From a virus, in IMG/VR virus record IMGVR_UViG_3300046389_000412, positions 1 through 37,781 of that record: a stretch of 37,781 bases of DNA, one strand, 5' to 3'. Below the pieces are notes generated by a model. It did no database searches. It saw only the letters and a list, made by a program, of their open reading frames with translations, and was not told the DNA's origin. A program made the translations under genes and the position numbers. Positions 1-7,143 of the stretch are shown in pieces. Each line of letters starts with the position of its first letter. Position 1 is the stretch's first letter.

Positions 1-8
1 GGCTAATT

Positions 9-323
9 ATGAAAAAAGTAAAATTATTTGAACAGTTTATAGGTGAAGCTAAGATTACCGAAAAAGATTTTGATAAGGTAGTTAAAGCGCTGAAAAAATC
101 AAAATATCCAATAACTGTAATGTTTGTTTCTAAATGGAATGAAATAGACATTGTTATAGGAATGGATGCCCCTGATCCTATTGCTGAAGACATCATCGAT
201 AGATTAGATAAAATAGGTTTATACGGAAATAGAGACATTTCAATTTCAGGCGATTCTTCTAATTATTCAAGAAGAGAATACGATAAAATTGAAAGAATTA
301 ATGGAGGTCATAGAGACTATTAA
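9..323 (+). CDS. Small putative internal head protein with capsid-targeting-like N-terminus
   Basis: This 104-residue protein has no recognised enzymatic motif. Its first residues, MKKVKLFEQFIGEAK, match the pattern of the T4 capsid-targeting sequence (MKTYQEFIAEA in T4 internal proteins, recalled from memory), which the gp21-type prohead protease removes after a hydrophobic-x-Glu site. Here that site would be I11-G12-E13|A14, with a second possible site at I16-T17-E18. The next two genes carry the same tag. The remaining ~90 residues look like a small mixed alpha/beta domain, lysine-rich at first and acidic in the middle. The start at base 9 puts the tag at the extreme N-terminus and has no Shine-Dalgarno before it (GGCTAATT). 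I infer an internal capsid protein delivered with the DNA. The gene could instead be an uncharacterised early gene. Confidence 0.75.
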   Translation: MKKVKLFEQFIGEAKITEKDFDKVVKALKKSKYPITVMFVSKWNEIDIVIGMDAPDPIAEDIIDRLDKIGLYGNRDISISGDSSNYSRREYDKIERINGGHRDY

Positions 324-327
324 TAAG

Positions 328-858
328 ATGAAGCACCTAAAACTATTTGAAGAATTTACATCCTTAAACGAAGGAGTTAGCAAATACGACTACGATAAGT
401 GGATTAAAAGTAACGGTAAAATTAAATACCCCAAATGGATAGAAAAGACTCGTAAAGAAATTATTAAAGCGGGTATGATGGATAAGGTGTATGATAGTGA
501 ACACCAGAACATGTCAATATGGACTAATTCTTTAGGAGACGAATTGTTTAAAATATACGCAGATCGTAAACTAAGAGATAAAGAGTTTGGTAAAACAGGT
601 AGTCAATTTCTTAATGACAAATGGAATGATATTAGAGGATATACTGCGTTCGAATGGGAAGGTGCAGTGATTGCGCTAGGATTAAGTAAAATGGTTGAAG
701 ACATGGTTGCTAACGACGAACCAGTAGAACCAGCATATTATATTACTAAAGAATGGTTTAAAAATCATGGAAAGGATTATAGTAGAAGTAGAATGTTTGA
801 CGCAGCCACTAAAAAGTTAGAAGATTGGATAAAAAGAAATAACATCAAAACCTTATAA
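328..858 (+). CDS. Putative internal head protein with capsid-targeting-like N-terminus
   Basis: The 176-residue product is of unknown function. An in-frame ATG at 289 lies inside the previous gene. I prefer the ATG at 328, four bases after the preceding stop, because it makes the protein begin MKHLKLFEEFTSLNEGVSK, the same tag as its neighbours. The likely protease site is L13-N14-E15|G16. The rest is rich in Lys, Trp, Asp and Glu (several K-W and E-W pairs, for example KYPKWIEKTRKE) and looks soluble, with no membrane segment or signal peptide. It sits between two other tagged genes, so a packaged or scaffold-associated role is the best inference. I see no catalytic motif. Confidence 0.8.
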   Translation: MKHLKLFEEFTSLNEGVSKYDYDKWIKSNGKIKYPKWIEKTRKEIIKAGMMDKVYDSEHQNMSIWTNSLGDELFKIYADRKLRDKEFGKTGSQFLNDKWNDIRGYTAFEWEGAVIALGLSKMVEDMVANDEPVEPAYYITKEWFKNHGKDYSRSRMFDAATKKLEDWIKRNNIKTL

Positions 859-864
859 AAAAGG

Positions 865-873
865 GATATATAT
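865..873 (+). promoter_or_regulatory. Candidate late-promoter box GATATATAT
   Basis: GATATATAT lies in the gap after the preceding stop, with 29 bases between GATATATA and the ATG at 902. The same box at nearly the same distance recurs before several other transcription-unit heads in this window. It resembles the T4 late promoter TATAAATA in being a lone -10-type AT box. No separate -35 element is evident. The AT-rich background makes any single copy weak evidence. Confidence 0.4.
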
Positions 874-901
874 TAAGTAAAAAAATTAAAAACAAATAAT
901 T

Positions 902-2326
902 ATGGCAAAATTAAAATCATTTGAACAGTTTTTATCTGAAATGGATAGAGCTGAAGAAGTGCAACAAGATGTAGTTGCTACTGCTGAGCCAGTTGAACAT
1001 TCAGAAGAAGAAGCGGAAGAAGTTCAGGGTAATGGTGATGCTGTAGAAGAATCTACTGAAGAAGTAAATGAAGGTGTACACCCTAAATTAAAGAAAGCTC
1101 AAAAAGCAATTAAGAACGGCGAAACTGTTTACGGAGAAAACGTTAGATTTCCTGGAAGATTTAAAATCATAGAACTTGGAGATATGTTCGCAACAGTGGA
1201 CTATGAAGATGGTACTAAACCAATGGAAATGGCTTCAATGAATATCAGAATTGATTCTTTACAATTTGAATCCGTTGAAACCGAAGACGTAAACGAAGGT
1301 ATTAGCCCTAAAATTAAGAAAGCTATAAAAGCTGTCGAAAAAGGAGAAACAGTTTATGGTGAAAACATCAGATTCCCTGGAAGATTTAAGATTTTATCTT
1401 TTAACAAAGCTGGTAATATGGCTACCGTAGACTATGAAGATGGTACTAAACCAATGGAAATGGCTTCAATGAACATTGCTATTGATAAATTACAATTTGA
1501 ATCAGCTGAAACTGAAACGGTTGAAGAATCATGTGGAGCATGTAACGAAGAACCATGTGTTTGTGAATCTGAAAAAGTTACTGAAGGTAAGAAAATTGCT
1601 AAAGCAGACATCGAAGAAGTTGCAGATTTTAGAGACGGTGAAGGATATTCTTCTAATCAATATTATATTCTAGCTGACTTTGCTCAAGAAAAGCTTGGTG
1701 ACGGACCATACGACATTAAAGAACTAGAAAAGTTATTAAAGTCTAAAGAAGTACAAAAAGCACTAAAAGGAGAGGAAGAAATAGACATGGAACATCTTGA
1801 AGAATTCTCAGAATCAGTAAAGACAATTACTGAATCTGGAGAAGAAGCTGGTTTACCTGCTGAAGATTTAAAAGATGAAACTAAAGAAGTTGATAACGAT
1901 GTTGAAGCTCCTGAAGATAAGTCAAAAGAATTAGAAACTGAATTAGAAGATACAGTTGACGGTGCAGGTAATGAAGAAATTTCTGAATCTGAAGAATCTG
2001 AAGAATCTGAAGAAGTTGCAGAAGAAGAAGCTGAAGAAACTAAAGCAGTTTCTGATATGTTATCTGAGGTGTATGAAGCATGTAAAAACGAAGCTAAAGC
2101 ATGGGAATCTGATGCACATGATGAGCATACAGTAGAAACTTACATGAAAGAAAATGCTGCATTAGTTGGTGGATTATCTGCTAAATGCCTTAAAGAAATG
2201 AAAGAAGATTATTCTGTTGAAGCTTATGAAGCTGCATGTAATGAAATGATCGAAGCATATTCTAAGAAAGTGAATGAGATGAAAGAATCTGATTCAGCGG
2301 TAGGTGAAGAAACACCAGAAGCTTAA
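902..2326 (+). CDS. Acidic repeat-containing head-associated protein with capsid-targeting-like tag
   Basis: The 474-residue product begins MAKLKSFEQFLSEM, the third copy of the tag, with a candidate cut at L11-S12-E13|M14. Residues 55-124 and 130-201 are a tandem duplication of a ~70-residue small beta-rich module containing VYGEN(V/I)RFPGRFKI and TVDYEDGTKPMEMASMNI. Each copy is preceded by V-N-E|G, a plausible prohead-protease site, and V-T-E|G recurs at 226-229. Residues 211-221 form a C-x2-C-x4-C-x-C cluster that could bind zinc. Residues ~310-380 are extremely Glu/Ser-rich and probably disordered. The last ~90 residues look helical. The gene has its own promoter-like box upstream and a strong terminator downstream, suggesting an abundant product. 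I infer a scaffold/core or internal capsid protein that is proteolytically processed; no homologue is recognised. Confidence 0.85.
   Translation: MAKLKSFEQFLSEMDRAEEVQQDVVATAEPVEHSEEEAEEVQGNGDAVEESTEEVNEGVHPKLKKAQKAIKNGETVYGENVRFPGRFKIIELGDMFATVDYEDGTKPMEMASMNIRIDSLQFESVETEDVNEGISPKIKKAIKAVEKGETVYGENIRFPGRFKILSFNKAGNMATVDYEDGTKPMEMASMNIAIDKLQFESAETETVEESCGACNEEPCVCESEKVTEGKKIAKADIEEVADFRDGEGYSSNQYYILADFAQEKLGDGPYDIKELEKLLKSKEVQKALKGEEEIDMEHLEEFSESVKTITESGEEAGLPAEDLKDETKEVDNDVEAPEDKSKELETELEDTVDGAGNEEISESEESEESEEVAEEEAEETKAVSDMLSEVYEACKNEAKAWESDAHDEHTVETYMKENAALVGGLSAKCLKEMKEDYSVEAYEAACNEMIEAYSKKVNEMKESDSAVGEETPEA
1064..1504 (+). repeat. Tandem duplication of a ~70-codon module
   Basis: Codons for residues 55-124 (1064-1273) and 130-201 (1289-1504) encode near-identical modules. 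The central stretch coding for TVDYEDGTKPMEMASMN is also almost identical at DNA level, for example ACTATGAAGATGGTACTAAA in both copies, which points to a fairly recent duplication. The second copy is two residues longer, in the loop after FKI. Confidence 0.9.
1985..2011 (+). repeat. Three perfect 9-bp units (GAATCTGAA)
   Basis: Three direct copies of GAATCTGAA encode Glu-Ser-Glu within the acidic linker of the tagged 474-residue protein. This is a short in-frame microsatellite, so its copy number could vary between relatives without disrupting the reading frame. Confidence 0.85.
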
Positions 2327-2352
2327 TACTTAAACAATAATATAAACTTTTG

Positions 2353-2385
2353 AAAAGGTCTGTGTATAATACATAGACCTTTTTT
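2353..2385 (+). terminator. Intrinsic terminator
   Basis: AAAAGGTCTGTGTA can pair with TACATAGACCTTTT (one G-T wobble) around a very small loop, and the right arm runs into TTTTTT. It lies 27 bases after the stop of the 474-residue gene and before the dCMP deaminase gene, closing the head-protein unit. Confidence 0.85.
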
Positions 2386-2399
2386 ATTTATAAAGAATC

Positions 2400-2906
2400 A
2401 TGCCAAGAATATCAGTAGACGTAATTTACATGCAAATAGCATACCAAGTTTCAAAACTTAGTTATGCAGAGAGAAGAAAGGTAGGATGCATTATCGTTAA
2501 AGACGAGCAAATAGTTTCATTCGGATATAATGGAACTCCACATGGATTTGACAATACATGTGAAGAAACCCAAACTAGAAACATAGATAATCCTGATCAT
2601 AAAGAAATATTGATAGAGAAAGGATATGAGTGCGAAGACACTTGTTGTTCTAAACAGGTTACTAAGCAAGAGGTTTTACACGCTGAATCTAATGCGCTAA
2701 TGAAGATTTCAAAATCTACACTCACTTCAAAGGGAGCTATCCTATACACGACAACCTCTCCGTGTTTTGAATGTGCTAAATTAATTATACAAGCAGGTGT
2801 AAAGAAAGTATTCTATTGTGAAAGCTATAGAGATATGTCAGGCATTGCTTTATTAGAAAAGGCTGGAATTATTGTCGAACAAGTAATAGTATGGAATGAG
2901 CATTAA
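2400..2906 (+). CDS. cd: Deoxycytidylate (dCMP) deaminase
   Basis: The 168-residue product belongs to the dCMP deaminase/ComEB branch of the cytidine deaminase superfamily. It would convert dCMP to dUMP, feeding dTTP synthesis. The catalytic zinc motif is complete: H94-A95-E96, with E96 as the proton shuttle, and P121-C122-x2-C125 in SPCFECAKLIIQAGVKKVFY. N-terminal signatures VGCIIVKD and GYNGTPHGFDNTC match the family, including T4 Cd. Further cysteines (C30, C54, C78, C82, C83) fit the second structural zinc site known in phage and eukaryotic forms. Length is close to the ~190 residues of T4 Cd. It follows a terminator and overlaps the next small gene, so it probably heads the small-gene operon. 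It is the one clear nucleotide-metabolism gene among structural genes. Confidence 0.93.
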   Translation: MPRISVDVIYMQIAYQVSKLSYAERRKVGCIIVKDEQIVSFGYNGTPHGFDNTCEETQTRNIDNPDHKEILIEKGYECEDTCCSKQVTKQEVLHAESNALMKISKSTLTSKGAILYTTTSPCFECAKLIIQAGVKKVFYCESYRDMSGIALLEKAGIIVEQVIVWNEH

Positions 2907-3117
2907 CAAAAGATTTTTACCAGAAAAGAAAGAATTACAATTATTTTTAAAAGAAAACGGAAGCCATAAATTCTACGAAAGGTTTCTAAAAAAGACAGAT
3001 GTGATGGTAGGACCTAGTTTATCCCATGAATTCATCGACGAATTTATGATATACTATCAGAAAGGCAACACACCCGTATTTTATCAAATTCCTCAACTTA
3101 AACTTTTTGAAGTTTAA
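2896..3117 (+). CDS. Small hypothetical protein
   Basis: A 73-residue protein of unknown function, starting ATGAGC inside the end of the deaminase gene (11-base overlap), so the two are probably translationally coupled. It is basic and aromatic-rich (KRFLPEKKELQLFLKENG near the N-terminus, KFYERFLKK in the middle) and predicted mostly helical. No signal peptide, membrane segment or known motif is visible. Tight coupling to the deaminase supports it being real; nothing supports a specific role. Confidence 0.65.
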   Translation: MSINKRFLPEKKELQLFLKENGSHKFYERFLKKTDVMVGPSLSHEFIDEFMIYYQKGNTPVFYQIPQLKLFEV

Positions 3118-3144
3118 GAGTATAATATTTAAATAGGTTTAATC

Positions 3145-3678
3145 ATGCAAAAAGAAGAGACTAAAGAAGTCCTTAAATATCAGTGGAAAAAAGGAGATAA
3201 ATTTGGAACTATCGTAGAGGTAAAGGAATCTGATGATAAGTTTTTATATTTTACAGATGGAAGCAAAATATTCCATGAAGTAGCTTCTGAATTTTTAGAA
3301 GAAATAAAGGGAGAAGAGATTCCATTTCCAGGAGCAGACTTAATAGGCGAAAACATTATTCCCGATAATAATTCTAAAAAAGAAGTAGTTGTACAACCTA
3401 AAGAAGTTAAAAAGGTTGTAGAAGTAGAGGACTCACCATTAACACAGTTAATTAAAAACCTATCTTCTAAAAACGTGGAGTCTTTCACCATGGACATAGG
3501 GATTAATCTTCCTAAAAAAGAAATTTTTAAAATGCTAGTTGATAATTCTGAACAAGAAGAATCGGAAATAATCGAAGAGATCAGCAAAGTAGCATCTTCT
3601 CAAATAGAGATAAATAACCTACAAGAATTTTTAACAGAAGAAATTCAAAAATACGTTACTAACTATTATAAATTATAA
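3145..3678 (+). CDS. Hypothetical protein with small beta-barrel-like N-terminus
   Basis: A 177-residue protein of unknown function. Residues ~12-52 (WKKGDKFGTIVEVKESDDK, then LYFTDGSKIFHEVASEFL) look like a small SH3/KOW-like beta-barrel. They faintly resemble the duplicated module of the 474-residue tagged protein, which shares an F-x-DG(S/T)K...E(V/M)AS pattern. A linker rich in Lys, Val and Glu follows (residues ~75-95). The C-terminal ~75 residues (from SFTMDIGINLPKKEIFKML) form an acidic, helical domain. The start follows an A/T-only leader and the next gene begins three bases after this stop. No enzyme motif is seen. Confidence 0.75.
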   Translation: MQKEETKEVLKYQWKKGDKFGTIVEVKESDDKFLYFTDGSKIFHEVASEFLEEIKGEEIPFPGADLIGENIIPDNNSKKEVVVQPKEVKKVVEVEDSPLTQLIKNLSSKNVESFTMDIGINLPKKEIFKMLVDNSEQEESEIIEEISKVASSQIEINNLQEFLTEEIQKYVTNYYKL

Positions 3679-3681
3679 CAA

Positions 3682-4071
3682 ATGAGTTTAGCAAGAAAAT
3701 ACAGAAGAGATACTTATAGAAAAATGGGTCTATTAAAAGCTAAAAATGGCTGGGGTAGATTTTCAGAAAAAGGAATTGCATGGTACGGTCTAAAGCAGGA
3801 AGAAGGTAGAGACTTCCACGAAAAGCACATGAGGATGGTTAATGATCAAATAGAAGAACAGTTAGGTTCTAAACTAAACTCTTTAAAAGAAACGTGGAAA
3901 GGACTCAATTACTCAGAAAAAGAAATTGAAATGCTGGAAGAGGCGTTTACTATAACAAACATAAAAGATAAAGAAACCTGGAGAGAAGATAGAAAAAGGG
4001 CAAAGTCTTTGGTAAAAGAAGCTAATAAATCAAAAAAGGAAAGATTAGCAAATGCAGGAAGTAAATCTTAA
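3682..4071 (+). CDS. Basic hypothetical protein
   Basis: A 129-residue, strongly basic, helix-rich protein (MSLARKYRRDTYRKMG at the start; KRAKSLVKEANKSKKERL at the end) with conserved-looking Trp residues in NGWGRF, IAWYGL and ETWKGLNY. The charge would suit nucleic-acid binding or contact with an acidic partner, but no defined DNA-binding motif is visible. It follows the previous stop by three bases and overlaps the next gene by 20 bases, consistent with one operon of small genes. Function unknown. Confidence 0.75.
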   Translation: MSLARKYRRDTYRKMGLLKAKNGWGRFSEKGIAWYGLKQEEGRDFHEKHMRMVNDQIEEQLGSKLNSLKETWKGLNYSEKEIEMLEEAFTITNIKDKETWREDRKRAKSLVKEANKSKKERLANAGSKS

Positions 4072-4363
4072 AATAGCAGATAATGGTGTTATTAAAACTA
4101 TAACAGATGATAACATTAATGCTGCTGGAGAAAATTACGAATCTACTGTCGTATATGATTTTGAAAAAGGTATCGAAGATAAGATAAATTTTATAAATGA
4201 CATATGCATAGATATCGGATTAGATTTTGGTAATTCAAAACAATCTAATCAGATACAGGTGAAAAGTGATTGGGGTAATAATTATAAGCCTTCTACCCTT
4301 GAAATAAAACATAAAATCCAAGAGCTGAAAAAAGAATTAGCTGAATTGGAGAAAATGGTATAA
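4052..4363 (+). CDS. Small hypothetical protein with C-terminal coiled coil
   Basis: A 103-residue acidic protein of unknown function. Its start (ATGCAGGAAG) lies inside the end of the previous gene. The last ~20 residues (IKHKIQELKKELAELEKMV) form a clear heptad pattern, so the protein may dimerise or bind a partner through a short coiled coil. The middle (YDFEKGIEDKINFINDICID) looks helical. The stop overlaps the next start by one base (TAATG). No known domain is recognised. Confidence 0.65.
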   Translation: MQEVNLKIADNGVIKTITDDNINAAGENYESTVVYDFEKGIEDKINFINDICIDIGLDFGNSKQSNQIQVKSDWGNNYKPSTLEIKHKIQELKKELAELEKMV

Positions 4364-4761
4364 TGGAAGAAAAGACGATTACTATAGAATGTATATGGTG
4401 TAATAGCCGAAAGGAATTTAATAAATTTTGCAGAAATAATCCTGGTGAAACTGTCATCGATCATTTTAGTATTAGAAATAAATTAGTAAAATCAGATCCT
4501 TACGACACAGAACCACACGCATCAGTAATCGGCCTAGCAATAAGAAATTCATTTATAAATGTTTTAAATAAAAATGAAGACTTAAATAAAATCGTTTATT
4601 TGTTTAAAAACTTAGATACTGAAACTATAGATAATTTTAAATTATTTTTAGAAGACACTATTGAACCAATTGCTTCATTAAATTTAACCGTAATTAATAG
4701 AGATGATTATCCTAAAAACGTTCTTAAAAGATTTGAAAGCGTTAAGATAATTGACCTATGA
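4363..4761 (+). CDS. Hypothetical protein, small alpha/beta domain
   Basis: A 132-residue protein of unknown function. The N-terminus contains ECIWCNSRKEFNKFC, with three cysteines that could bind metal. The rest alternates strands and helices (VIGLAIRNSFINVL, KIVYLFKNLD, LNLTVINRDD), suggesting a compact alpha/beta fold. I see no nucleotide-binding loop. It is joined to its neighbours by a TAATG overlap upstream and an ATGA overlap downstream, so it sits inside one translationally coupled cluster. Confidence 0.7.
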   Translation: MEEKTITIECIWCNSRKEFNKFCRNNPGETVIDHFSIRNKLVKSDPYDTEPHASVIGLAIRNSFINVLNKNEDLNKIVYLFKNLDTETIDNFKLFLEDTIEPIASLNLTVINRDDYPKNVLKRFESVKIIDL

Positions 4762-5348
4762 TAAGACACAAACTTTTTTCAAAGGGCGAAAGGATTCACG
4801 CTCTTATTTCAAACTCTAGACATTCTCACATCGTATTTCCCGTATTGGGGGTTATACATGATGTTAAATTTGATGAGGATATGCCAAGATATCAAATTAG
4901 GATTACCAAATTTTACGATAACATAGACTTTTTAAAAAGATATTTATTTGGAATGAAATTTTCAAAAGATTTCGGTAATAAAAAAACTACATTTGGCCTT
5001 TCTAGAAAGAACTATAAATCTATGAAAGATTTCCAAGATCATATTGACTCAAAATGGGAATCATATATGATATCCGTAGATTCCGTAATGTGTGTTAAAA
5101 CTAAGTCGGAGGTAATACAGTTGTTTAATAACATACAAGATTTTTTAATTGAAAGAAATTTTAAAGATATTTATGAACTTTCTAGTAGGAGTGTATATTC
5201 AGGAGGTTCCTACTATTATCAATCAAAGGGAGTATATTCTGCCCATCTCAAGAAATTTTTAGGAGAAAGAGAACCAAAGATGGATAAATATTATGATAAG
5301 CTTTTATATAGACCGCAGTCAGACGACCTGGATGACATAGAATTGTGA
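4758..5348 (+). CDS. Hypothetical protein
   Basis: A 196-residue, basic, aromatic-rich protein that I do not recognise. The start ATGA overlaps the preceding stop. The N-terminal half (RIHALISNSRHSHIVFPVLG, RYQIRITKFYDN) looks beta-rich. The middle has KYLFGMKF-like and KNYKSMKDFQDHI segments and the C-terminus a Ser/Tyr-rich loop (SVYSGGSYYYQSKGVYS) before an acidic tail. It is the last gene before the baseplate block; a late promoter-like box overlaps its stop codon. It may be an uncharacterised baseplate or regulatory protein, but nothing in the sequence decides. Confidence 0.75.
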   Translation: MIRHKLFSKGERIHALISNSRHSHIVFPVLGVIHDVKFDEDMPRYQIRITKFYDNIDFLKRYLFGMKFSKDFGNKKTTFGLSRKNYKSMKDFQDHIDSKWESYMISVDSVMCVKTKSEVIQLFNNIQDFLIERNFKDIYELSSRSVYSGGSYYYQSKGVYSAHLKKFLGEREPKMDKYYDKLLYRPQSDDLDDIEL

Positions 5349-5357
5349 ATATATAAA
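5347..5357 (+). promoter_or_regulatory. Candidate late-promoter box GAATATATAAA
   Basis: The box begins within the TGA stop of the preceding gene and leaves 28 bases between GAATATATA and the ATG at 5384, the start of the baseplate block. This spacing matches the other candidate late boxes in this window. The leader between is A/T only (…ATAATATTAAAATATG). Confidence 0.4.
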
Positions 5358-5383
5358 ACATAGTAAAAACATAATATTAAAAT

Positions 5384-7141
5384 ATGCCATTATTTGGGTT
5401 AGTATCTACTGCAACAGTTTCCAGTTTAAAATCATCTGTTTCCGGTTTCGGAGACAAGGTTGATAATTTTTTCGATTTATCCAGTCCGGACGGATCAGGA
5501 GTACCTAAGAATGTTGATCCACAAGACACTATTCTTGGAACGTTTGATAATCCAAATGCAAGAAGTAGGGCAATGTTAGTTGGAGAACCTCTCAGTAATG
5601 TTAGACCCGGCGGCAAAGCACAATACTATACACAAGAGGCTGAATCCGTAATATATTACAAGAGAGGTGCTGACGGAAAAGACACTAAAGAAGAGATTAC
5701 AGACGGAAAGCATGCATATTCCGTGTTTAACAAATATTCTCTTGTAAATTATAGGGGTAGTTTCTTTACACCGGGTGGATCTGCAAAGGCAAAAGGAGCA
5801 GACAAAGAGGAATATAATAAAATAGATGAAAGAACTTTAGATAACCCTACTGTTTCTAAAATAGTTGAAATTACTAAAAACAATGCTTCTTCCGCAAGTG
5901 GCTATGGATATATGTATAATTATGCAGATTTTGCATTATGCAGATATAATGGTAAAATACCTAATAATTATCTATTAACGCTTAGAAGATTCCCATATCC
6001 TGTACAGGATGATATTATCACGCCGATGAATATTGATAAGGCCGGAAAGCCTAGAGAAGTTGATCAGCCAGATATTGCGAGAGCAGTTACGTGGATGAGT
6101 GAAGTTACAGGTAACAGTATGTCTGATATTTTAGGGTGGTCTCATGGATATAATTGGAAAGATGAATCAGCAAGTGTGCAAACTAAACAATCTACTAATT
6201 CCAGTAGAAGAGGTGCCTTCGGTCAGTTTTTGGATTCAAGTGTAATAGGTACTGCAGCTGCTAATGCTGCTGCGGGTGTTGATGGAATCACAGCACAAAG
6301 AAGAAAAAACGGAGGAAGCGGATACGATTACATGGAAAATACATATCCAAATCACGTATTTGGACCTGTTAATGTTATAAAAGATGTTGCCTTTAGAGAG
6401 CAAGGACTAACGTTTAGTCAAGAATTCAAACTTAAATTTGAATATGAATTAAGATCTTTCGGAGGAGCAAACCCTAAAGTTATGATGCTAGATCAATTGG
6501 CTAACATCATGGTTTTAACATCTAGTCAAGCTCCATTCTGGGGAGGAGCCGTAAGATATGTTGGAAGCGGAGGAGCAGGAAAACCTTTAGGAGATTTAAG
6601 TTTAATTAAATCTGGTAATTATAGCGGATTTATTAAAAGTGTCGCTTCGGGATTAGGAGATATGTTCCAAGGTGTTAAAAAGGATGTTGCTAATTTAGCA
6701 TCTGGAAAGGATAGTAAATTCTTAAATAATATATTAGGTGGAACACTAATGAAACTATTTAATTCTCCATCAGGTGGACAGGCAGCAGCTTCTCTATTAA
6801 CAGGAGATCCTACTGGTGCATGGCACCTTACAGTTGGAAATCCATTAAATCCTATTATGATGGTAGGTAATCTTACATGTAGAGAAACTAATGTAACCTT
6901 TGAAGGAGGATTGGGTGTTCAGGATTTTCCAGAAAGAATGGTTGTTGAAATAACATTAAAGCCTGGTAGAGGTAGAGATAAATTAGATATTGAATCTATG
7001 TTTAATATGGGTAGAGGTAGATTTTATTTACAACCTGAAGACGGAGTTGATGTTAATAAAGTTTATGTGGAAACTGCATACGGTGGAAAAGATAAGAGAA
7101 AGGCTCTTAACTCTGAATTTAGAAAAATAGCTAACGGGTAA
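5384..7141 (+). CDS. Baseplate/tail-tube-initiator-like structural protein
   Basis: The 585-residue product is probably part of the baseplate-tail tube junction. Evidence is architectural. The sequence NNYLLTLRRFPYPVQDDI (~residues 204-221) and the C-terminal stretch with NPIMMVGNLTCRETNVTF, then PERMVVEITLKPG and FNMGRGRFYL, resemble tube-fold proteins such as T4 gp48/gp54/gp19, where a conserved strand pair closes the barrel. The 429-residue protein at 9944 has a comparable end. A long Gly/Ala-rich middle (residues ~285-490) is presumably an insertion. It opens the block that also holds gp53-, hub- and gp5-like genes, the usual company of tube initiators. The exact T4 counterpart is uncertain; it could also be a separate hub-associated protein. 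Confidence 0.75.
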   Translation: MPLFGLVSTATVSSLKSSVSGFGDKVDNFFDLSSPDGSGVPKNVDPQDTILGTFDNPNARSRAMLVGEPLSNVRPGGKAQYYTQEAESVIYYKRGADGKDTKEEITDGKHAYSVFNKYSLVNYRGSFFTPGGSAKAKGADKEEYNKIDERTLDNPTVSKIVEITKNNASSASGYGYMYNYADFALCRYNGKIPNNYLLTLRRFPYPVQDDIITPMNIDKAGKPREVDQPDIARAVTWMSEVTGNSMSDILGWSHGYNWKDESASVQTKQSTNSSRRGAFGQFLDSSVIGTAAANAAAGVDGITAQRRKNGGSGYDYMENTYPNHVFGPVNVIKDVAFREQGLTFSQEFKLKFEYELRSFGGANPKVMMLDQLANIMVLTSSQAPFWGGAVRYVGSGGAGKPLGDLSLIKSGNYSGFIKSVASGLGDMFQGVKKDVANLASGKDSKFLNNILGGTLMKLFNSPSGGQAAASLLTGDPTGAWHLTVGNPLNPIMMVGNLTCRETNVTFEGGLGVQDFPERMVVEITLKPGRGRDKLDIESMFNMGRGRFYLQPEDGVDVNKVYVETAYGGKDKRKALNSEFRKIANG

Positions 7142-7143
7142 GA

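Noticed and set aside
289-327. Upstream ATG (289) as start of the second tagged protein
   Set aside because: It lies within the preceding gene and would bury the capsid-targeting-like tag 13 residues inside; ATG 328 gives the same start as the two neighbours.
1476-1673. A 65-residue + frame inside the 474-residue gene
   Set aside because: It is an out-of-frame shadow of the repetitive acidic coding sequence, with Lys/Leu-rich low complexity and no independent leader.
3121-3135. TATAATATTTAAATA as a promoter before the gene at 3145
   Set aside because: It is a generic AT stretch without the G(A)ATATATA form or a -35 element, and AT-rich gaps give many such matches.
3180-3587. Antisense frame of 135 codons
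   Set aside because: It is the complement of the 177-residue gene, with no independent start context.
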